Positions 18,901 through 22,947 of a stretch of DNA of 22,947 nt are shown here, in pieces; positions within the stretch are counted from its first letter, which is position 1; every line of letters begins with the position of its first letter. The notes beneath the pieces are model-generated. The model was given only the letters and a program-made list of their open reading frames with translations. It ran no database searches and was not told where the DNA came from. Source of the stretch: Hydrogenothermaceae bacterium (GTDB lineage: Bacteria; Aquificota; Aquificae; Hydrogenothermales; Hydrogenothermaceae); the NCBI GenBank assembly GCA_026984415.1, contig JALSSE010000033.1:1-22947 (forward strand), given 5' to 3'. Both the position numbers and the translations under genes were made by a program.

Positions 18901-20045
18901 TTTTCCCAGAAAATTTTTTTATCCCATCTGTACCTAAAGAGAATATTAAGAAACTTAATTTGCTTTTTTCTATCTTTTACTACATCACTTAAAAATTTTC
19001 CATAAGTCGCAGTTGAGCCATATATGTGGACTTCAAGTCTCTCTTTTGTTATAGCCTTCCAAAATCTCCTTTTGAATTCTATAATTTCTTTATAAGAAAG
19101 CCTTACAATGTTTTCATCTTTGGACTTTTTTAATGTCTCTTCTACAGTTTTTAAATCTATCTGTACAAGAAGTTCTTTGTCCCTCGGAAGACCTGATCTC
19201 AAAAGGGCATAGACCTTTTCTACATCCTTTTCTGGAAGCTTTAGTTCTTCAATTAATCTCTGTGCATCTGCTACAAGGGCAATAAGTCTTGCATCCCAGC
19301 CTGTCGAACGGCTTAAGAAGCTTAAATCCTGCCTTTCTTCGTCTTCTTTAGCATTTTTTAAACTTCTTAAATTTATTTTGAGAGTTTTAAGTGCATGATG
19401 CAAACGGGAAAATTCTGATTCAAGGGGCAGAAGATTTGAAGGGGCAGCCAGATTAATTTCAATATTTTCTTCTTCAGATAGAGTAATAGGTTTTGAAAGA
19501 CTTACTTCCTTATTTTTATGCACGGTTCTAACTTCAATAATAAGTGCTCTATTATCCTTTTTTAGTGCTATGCGATAAGCCCCTTTTTCATCTGTTTTTG
19601 TTTGACCGATTTTTGTAGTTTTTCCACCAAAGATATATCTGTAAAACCTTAGGGGGATATTCCCTGCGGGTCTTCCATCCTCTAAAATTATCTTTCCATG
19701 GATTCTTACCATTGTTAACTCCCTTATAAGATTTAATTCTTTAAGTTCCTTGTTAATTGTATTGGCCGTGGCCTCGTTCACCACGCCGGTGGGCGGAAGA
19801 TCGAGGTGATATTGGAGGTTTGTTACCAGCCACCTAGTCGTCTTGCCGAAATAGCTTTTCATGCGTTCCCGCTTGAGGCCCGATTCGATCTCTCGCCAGT
19901 CCGGCGGTCGGGGGACGTGGGTCGTCACCGGGCGCGGGGCCAGCAGGTCGCGTCTGTGCTCTAGGAAATAGAGGAGCACATCATGAAGATCGGATACCTT
20001 TTTGCCTTTCATGCGGGGTCTTAATGGAGAGATGATTTTGTTCAT
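12966..20045 (-). CDS. Tc toxin subunit A, N-terminal part with peptidoglycan-binding-like and transthyretin-like domains
   Basis: A 2359-residue protein forming the N-terminal part of a split TcA. Residues about 5-105 resemble a PG_binding_1 domain (VSDLHDVL ... WLVTNLQYHLDLPPTGVVN). Residues about 112-205 resemble a transthyretin/carboxypeptidase-regulatory fold (VRIHGKIILEDGRPAGNIPL). 'DFCECDHCHSVLSPAAYLV' near residues 660-680 is the VRP1 signature of TcA proteins. A long helical shell follows. Residues about 1490-1585 look like a PA14 domain (GYIVVPTPGSYRFYIEADEG). From about 1815 on comes the neuraminidase-like region ('TSRIRLAIASVQLFIQRCLL' and 'RRYQRGEWTPWEPVNV'), which in Tc toxins is structural and not an enzyme. 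AAGGAG stands before the ATG. No signal peptide is visible, as usual for Tc subunits. The first domain lies partly in a strikingly GC-rich patch (about 19765-19980). Confidence 0.9.
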   Translation of the reverse strand: MNKIISPLRPRMKGKKVSDLHDVLLYFLEHRRDLLAPRPVTTHVPRPPDWREIESGLKRERMKSYFGKTTRWLVTNLQYHLDLPPTGVVNEATANTINKELKELNLIRELTMVRIHGKIILEDGRPAGNIPLRFYRYIFGGKTTKIGQTKTDEKGAYRIALKKDNRALIIEVRTVHKNKEVSLSKPITLSEEENIEINLAAPSNLLPLESEFSRLHHALKTLKINLRSLKNAKEDEERQDLSFLSRSTGWDARLIALVADAQRLIEELKLPEKDVEKVYALLRSGLPRDKELLVQIDLKTVEETLKKSKDENIVRLSYKEIIEFKRRFWKAITKERLEVHIYGSTATYGKFLSDVVKDRKKQIKFLNILFRYRWDKKIFWEKVEKAGFSKKQIHKLKLQGKLAFLTANSRPLVSHLIKKVRDPEELVERDLYKPEKWEETIRKLAQNNEKEIEKIIPLIYEGKPKEKLKAYARDMALKIRRSYPTQVVARMIEVKPEHFGVKNDSLPETLRQMAKKGFRIGQNPVEKFLKEQGIEIDNEIKNHLKDLHRVYQITPTDEAIPVLFNLKLTSSRAVTAIPEEEFVKRFEAEYKRIYNDEPPKDVARLIYRKAEQIEGAILNLSTTARWFGITPSMSVVPYFGEVRKKVIKELPTLEKLFGSLDFCECDHCHSVLSPAAYLVDLLHSLERWEETVKNGKKPYDVLTERRPDIPHIPLTCENTYTTMPYIDIVNEILEYWVVHNRLDKGAAHDTGNVTSEELIAEPQYIEPKAYEILQEVRYPLNLPFDLWIETAREFYNYFEVPLWRLLEVFRPTDKLFDSGKPCDYSKIFTEQLGLSPSEFELFTDGNILNTWYELYGYDEENKALSELFSAKNLANKLRVTYKELVNILETWFINPKLYEAAILYKLNIKPVELSSLEEIELKDIVENYAKEKGLTDEEKEKLFDNLKNIPLNKILVLADEEATCDFGKTKVMYADGSHIKPIDFLKINLFVRLWRKLGWSIEELDQALKTFIPKNVPFNEAHVSQQPLKTALIYLAHLKALEEKLNLGKDERIKLLTLWSDIPTTGEHSLYAELFLKPDILNTAPVFDDSLGHYLQDAEKLEKYLPALQSALGLTAEEIVLILEDNGQSIDNAFLTLSTVSLLYRYGLLAKVLKISVGELISLKKLSGIDPFMPISENALNSLKEDAPYQTIRFIEMVERVKEGGFKVEDLNYLFLHQFDPTGKYRPDKAGIRLFLKTIADGIRSIKAEHAVPDDPYTLSEDVLRQKFGLIFPPEVVDRFLAMLAGRAEFAAVKEADESNKLDPETFKDESSIIDVSYNSVTREQRLTYKGVLFEDKKNELIAKFENELTDKQKDLFSQLLNNIQNQAREFFDNNLLKENNTGGFFASEDFQVLFSMETSEKEKFLKVAKAVFPAIQARLIKDLVVKSLAEKTGADPSLVEMLVTDENMLSLSDSKSLLDNFVSSAEKGVTAIVDSTMKLVDDADTALIDTQAGSARFEGYIVVPTPGSYRFYIEADEGVKYELRFDHLSKPLLSNNDSEAETSVYTEFKANIPYRFTLELKDLRGKNARLLVRGENLPKGSISRLNLYPAKEMDEAEKAYVLLSKVLQLFATFELKEKEVRYILTHIGNLRMPVSAEEVSVDKAQKLFSKFLSLCLYSSLKKDLAGNTEDLVDVLDAEEDEAYYERLAKLTRRDPDTVKQTAGILFGSSPNYEPLHKLKRLWDALQIVHRFGVPPEEIADWRGIVNNDQYRPKITQGIRNSIKARFDRATWLKIVQPISDRLRKKKRDALSAYVIHKLGYERIEQLYEHFLIDPGMEPVVWTSRIRLAIASVQLFIQRCLLNLEENVFPSAINTKEWEWMKRYRVWEANRKIFLWPENWLEPEFRDDKTHIFQELEGTLLQGDVSEELVEDAFLNYLKKLDELARLDIVASHIEYKDDPEGNVLHVFGRTYNQPHKYFYRRYQRGEWTPWEPVNVEVQGDHLAPVVWHDRLWLFWVTFMEKPVSPEKSDENKSETIKNLADKPISGMSGKKELHAQLHWSIYDRGKWSAPQVSNFVPLYSYDEIKEYLEKQFYNFVDYSFWVKPQEIFISIAKDTDKDGSGIYIVLNIPIHLSIIIAETDNVEQTTTYKNNLISEEKTCAFYMAGRNAKPELLPGERDSGIFHYTPSLKRGTQYETDSSENLAAILSILIPSLSGIISYEISEEILSQVKKYNLVLPNNALHAPESPFFYQDDEHTFFAEPGYEEVSIPVWKSWVIDKPSIIAERFRDLGKEVVINSFIPVLEFVPPIDPRSRYTIKDYEDWLVNPTTVLDFRKTPIGEMGKVSAEPGRTGIQERGINLIGHKGLIGSGFSYLRRDIR
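12977..12984 (-). promoter_or_regulatory. Strong ribosome binding site for the TcA C-terminal gene
   Basis: The minus strand reads AAGGAGGG, 7 bases before the ATG at 12969, and lies inside the last codons of the N-terminal TcA gene. It shows that the second TcA half is a separately initiated protein rather than the product of a recent frameshift. Confidence 0.72.
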
Positions 20046-20084
20046 ATTGACATCTCCTTGTTCTCCGCCCTCTCGGGCAAAATT

Positions 20085-20180
20085 GGGGGTGCGTTTTACG
20101 CGTCGCGTTTTCAGCGAGCGTTCATTTCATATTTAATGTCATTGCCATGTCCAACGTTGTTTTATGCATGAGATGCACCC
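20085..20180. repeat. Repeat-like intergenic element with GGGTGC terminal inverted repeats
   Basis: The 154 bases between the RHS gene and TcA (20046-20199) hold no gene. GGGGGTGCGTTTTACGC at 20085 is mirrored by GCATGAGATGCACCC ending at 20180, so the ends form an inverted GGGTGC repeat with weaker similarity beyond. GCGTTTT occurs twice, 14 bases apart (from 20091). The termini resemble the dispersed GGTGCGTTACGC-type palindromes seen in several phyla. Beyond the right end ACCTA-GCTTA-TAGGT is a small palindrome. Next to the TcA start GCCC-TCTC-GGGC (20067-20078) gives a short 5'-leader hairpin with a GAGA loop on the transcript. Confidence 0.36.
20126..20154 (-). promoter_or_regulatory. 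Possible weak internal promoter before TcA
   Basis: On the minus strand TTGGAC (20149-20154) and TATGAA (20126-20131) are 17 bases apart, a correct spacing with partial matches to the -35 and -10 consensus. It could give TcA transcription independent of the RHS gene. Because the match is poor and the gap is short, read-through from upstream may be the main source. Confidence 0.2.
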
Positions 20181-20199
20181 TACCTAGCTTATAGGTAAT

Positions 20200-22947
20200 T
20201 CACCTGTTGAGTGTTGTCGAAGGCTTGCTCGAAGGCATCACCTCATGAATCAGTGGAGGCTGGCGTTTTTGTTGTTCGTTTAACATGAATTGAAGCATCT
20301 GTATCTCTCTCTTGACATCAGTGATTCTCTGTTTTAAGAATTTAATCAAACGCCTCGCCGTATACACTCTGTTCCGCACTTCCTGAGATAGCATTTCCCA
20401 CCATTCATGCTTCTCCATTTGCCCTGCCCTTATTAAAAGGGCTTGTAAAAATTTTATCCGTTTTTGTCGAATCAAAATCCGAGACCGGATGTCCTCTATC
20501 GGAATAAAAACCCACTCCGTCCGGATATAATCACCGAAATATTTGGCGCTCGCATTATAATAAATATAAGAACGCGGATATAACTCAAACCCTAATTTCT
20601 TCGCCACCTCTGCCAATTTTCTAAACGCCCTATTCCGTTTGATTTGTTCGTAAGTCTTAAGATAAGACAAAACAGGTCCCGTTAGCTTTGATAAGGTTTC
20701 ACTAACTTTTGACACCTTTGATATAAGCCAATGCAGGTTGTTTCCAGAAATCTGTCGTAATTTTTCTAGCCGCTCTGATAGCTTTTCGTTCCTAGAAAGA
20801 ATTGACTTCAACCATGCCCATCCACTTCTAGCATTCTGTCTATATCGCACAATAGCACGAAGTAATTGCTGATATCGTACAACTAGGGCATTTTTTTTCT
20901 GCGGGGAAAGTCTTTCGAAAAAACGTTTCTGAGAACACTCCAATTCTGAAGGACCTGGGACACCGCATATGGCTTCACTTTGCGTGCCTTCTCTATCTCT
21001 CTTTGTAAGGGGGGTGTCCATTGAATAAGAATAGATATTGATATCGTTCTTTATATCCACTGGATCACAACTCACCCACCTCCCAAGCCACAGGGCATAA
21101 TATCTCGCTTTGTGATAATTCAGCCCGGTCTCCTCGTCCCGCTCCTGGCCGGTGAACCGGTACCTTTTGGCCGCAGCCTTGATAGATTTGTCCACAGCCT
21201 GATACACCGTGCTTCCGTACGGGCTGTACTCCTCGTAGGAGATGAGCCGAGCGTTATCATCCAGCTCCAGGATCACCGAGCCCAGATGGTTGCCTAACTG
21301 GTAACGAACGAGTTGTCTGGCCGAGCCGTCGTCGCCTACGGTTCGGGTCTCCACCAGGGCGATGCGCTCCTGGTCGTCCAGGATGTGTAGCGTCTCTCGC
21401 TCCAGGTTCATGGTGGAGCCGCTGCCGTTGTACTTGCGGTAGATCTCGAATCCACCCAGATAGATGCGATCTTCCTTGCGGGCGCCATTGTCACGCTCAG
21501 TGACCTTGCGCACCCGCTCACCATCGCTGTTGTAAACGTAATAGGTTATCTCAGGTGTTCCCCCATCCGTCCTAACCTGCCTTGAGGTTGCCTTAAGCCT
21601 GTCCTCGTAATCCCATTTCATCAGGCTTAAGTGAGGCATGGTGGTCATGTTGCCGTGCTCATCGTAGGTGTATCTTTCAACCCTTTCTCCAACCTCTGTT
21701 TTTGAAAGCCGGTTGCTGAATTTATCAGGCTCAAGGAAGCTTTCTTCTTCATAAAAATATTCCCTCGTCCAGCTTCCGTTGCTGTTCGCCTTATGTATCA
21801 TGCGCAGAATGTTTCCCACCTCGTCGTATTCATACTGCTCGGTGTATCTTCGCATGGCATTTCCGTCATTGGGATGTGCAAGCTTTACGCGGAACCTGTC
21901 GTCCCAGGAGGAAGGAGTGGGCACTCCAGCCTGACCTATATGTTCTCTTCCTTTTGCCTCAACAAGCCTGTAGAGAGCATCGTAGGTGTATTCTGCATCA
22001 GGCCTTACAACGGAATTTCTGAAATAAATTGTCTGCTGAGCAGCATCCCTTATGTGGGTTATGTTTCCATCTGGGTCATAGGTATAATAGAGGTCCTGAA
22101 ATACCTCCCTACTCCGGGCTGTTTTCAGATGCCTGAGCCTGAAGGTGAGGGAATCGTATTCGTAAAGGGTTACTGCACCGTTTCCATATTCTATCAGCTC
22201 CCTCTGCCCCTTTGCATTGTAGTTGATATTCTTCACAAAAACTTTCTTTTCTTCTTCACCACGAAGCCTTACTTCTACCTTTTCCAGCAGATTCGCCTCG
22301 TTGTAGCCCGGATAGGTAATGCTTCCATCAGGGGTTGTGATTTTGATTGCCCGGTTCAGGGCATCATAGTCGGTAAAGGTTTCAAAAATCTCTTCCTCTA
22401 ACTGAACCTCTCCATTCCAGTCAACTGTTTCTTTGTATTCAACCGCAAGTCTTCTTTCGCTCTGAATCAGGTTGCCCTTAAAATCATACGCCCTGTTCGT
22501 TACAACCCCTGTCTGGTCATACTGCCTGTAAACCCTGGTGCGGAGGTTGTTTGCATCCCCCTGCTCTTCGCCATAAACCGTGCGCTCAACGAGATATTCA
22601 ACTCCATCTTTTGCAACATAAAGATCCGTTGGTCTTCTAAGCTCATCGTAGCATATTCTGCGGACAAATCCCCTGCTGTCCCAGATGCGGATGGGATTCC
22701 CTTCAACATCGCTCAGAATCCAGCGCTCACCCGCTTCCATGCTTGCCTGATGGATGAAATGGATGTTCCTTCGCTCTTCGTCCTCATCTTCCTCAGGCCC
22801 TGCCATATGGTAGCTGTAGCACATAACGATTCTTCCCTTTGCATCTATGACCCCAAGCACATTCCCCTCTATGTCAAACTCGATGAGGGTTCTGTATTTC
22901 TCATCCTTTACTGTTCCATCCGGGGCTTTGAATCTGTTGTGGGAAAC
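20200..22947 (-). CDS. TcB-TcC-like RHS/YD-repeat toxin protein with variable C-terminus, 5' end outside window
   Basis: At least 915 residues; the frame stays open to the right edge, so the GTG at 22860 is internal. 'LIEFDIEGNVLGVIDAKGR' and 'HQASMEAGERWILSDVEG' are typical of fused TcB-TcC proteins. They are followed by many YD repeats, which build the RHS cocoon that encapsulates the toxin. The core ends with 'YRFTGQERDEETGLNYHKAR' and 'LGRWVSCDPVDIKNDINIYS'. The Asp of the DP motif (about 21060) and the Asp of 'KRDREG' (about 21000) are kept and are candidates for the autoproteolytic aspartates known in TcC. After the core about 258 residues form the cargo. It is rich in Lys/Arg and predicted helices, fits the basic character of Tc cargo, and matches no toxin family I recognise. 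It probably assembles on the TcA pore encoded downstream. Confidence 0.89.
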   Translation of the reverse strand, partial: VSHNRFKAPDGTVKDEKYRTLIEFDIEGNVLGVIDAKGRIVMCYSYHMAGPEEDEDEERRNIHFIHQASMEAGERWILSDVEGNPIRIWDSRGFVRRICYDELRRPTDLYVAKDGVEYLVERTVYGEEQGDANNLRTRVYRQYDQTGVVTNRAYDFKGNLIQSERRLAVEYKETVDWNGEVQLEEEIFETFTDYDALNRAIKITTPDGSITYPGYNEANLLEKVEVRLRGEEEKKVFVKNINYNAKGQRELIEYGNGAVTLYEYDSLTFRLRHLKTARSREVFQDLYYTYDPDGNITHIRDAAQQTIYFRNSVVRPDAEYTYDALYRLVEAKGREHIGQAGVPTPSSWDDRFRVKLAHPNDGNAMRRYTEQYEYDEVGNILRMIHKANSNGSWTREYFYEEESFLEPDKFSNRLSKTEVGERVERYTYDEHGNMTTMPHLSLMKWDYEDRLKATSRQVRTDGGTPEITYYVYNSDGERVRKVTERDNGARKEDRIYLGGFEIYRKYNGSGSTMNLERETLHILDDQERIALVETRTVGDDGSARQLVRYQLGNHLGSVILELDDNARLISYEEYSPYGSTVYQAVDKSIKAAAKRYRFTGQERDEETGLNYHKARYYALWLGRWVSCDPVDIKNDINIYSYSMDTPLTKRDREGTQSEAICGVPGPSELECSQKRFFERLSPQKKNALVVRYQQLLRAIVRYRQNARSGWAWLKSILSRNEKLSERLEKLRQISGNNLHWLISKVSKVSETLSKLTGPVLSYLKTYEQIKRNRAFRKLAEVAKKLGFELYPRSYIYYNASAKYFGDYIRTEWVFIPIEDIRSRILIRQKRIKFLQALLIRAGQMEKHEWWEMLSQEVRNRVYTARRLIKFLKQRITDVKREIQMLQFMLNEQQKRQPPLIHEVMPSSKPSTTLNR

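Noticed and set aside
21793..22401. 202-codon plus-strand open frame opposite the RHS gene
   Set aside because: It lies entirely antisense to well-conserved YD repeats, has no family resemblance and no ribosome binding site I can see.
22858..22860. GTG at 22860 as start of the RHS gene
   Set aside because: Twenty-nine further codons are open to the window edge and encode conserved TcB-TcC sequence (TLIEFDIEGN).

Overview
The window comes from a very AT-rich bacterium. The left 9.6 kb is strongly AT-biased: a 60-base sample in the recombinase gene (8581-8640) has 13 G+C. Its proteins are dominated by Lys, Ile, Asn and Glu, and ATA, AGA and AAA codons are common. Most genes have clear AGGAG-type ribosome binding sites. 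The pattern would fit an AT-rich, Gram-negative-like lineage, for example a thermophile of the Aquificota type, but no rRNA, tRNA or housekeeping gene is present, so the taxonomic guess is weak.

Left region (1-8504, plus strand): four tightly packed genes form the end of a phage-tail-like contractile injection system (eCIS/tailocin type). They encode two paralogous baseplate (J/gp6-like) proteins, a beta-propeller-containing tail protein of the P2 gpI / TIGR02242 type, and a tail-associated protein. The last one carries a 'tail fibre' NPH-TTAEQIGAL motif, a duplicated helical module, a PASTA domain and a helix-hairpin-helix end. The first gene runs off the left edge. Sheath, tube, spike and ATPase genes are not in the window and are presumably further left.

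Centre (8505-9654): a minus-strand tyrosine-recombinase homologue is convergent with the tail operon and lies immediately downstream of the toxin operon. It keeps the nucleophile Tyr, the beta-hairpin Lys and the second Arg, but has lost the first catalytic Arg and both His/Trp positions. A strong intrinsic terminator separates it from the toxin genes, and a plausible promoter with a direct repeat precedes it.

Right region (9655-22947, minus strand): a Tc (ABC) toxin operon read right to left. It starts with a TcB-TcC-like RHS protein that enters from the right edge and ends in a basic, unrecognised C-terminal toxin domain. TcA follows, split into two translationally coupled genes: a 2359-residue N-terminal part (peptidoglycan-binding-like, transthyretin-like, VRP1, PA14-like and neuraminidase-like regions) and a 1104-residue C-terminal part (pore/translocation channel and TcB-binding domain). 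The operon is richer in G+C than the left region and is compositionally patchy, with breaks that match domain borders.

Overall the window places two unrelated injection machines tail to tail, a contractile tail-like device and a Tc syringe toxin, with a catalytically degenerate recombinase at the junction. How they cooperate, if they do, is inference.
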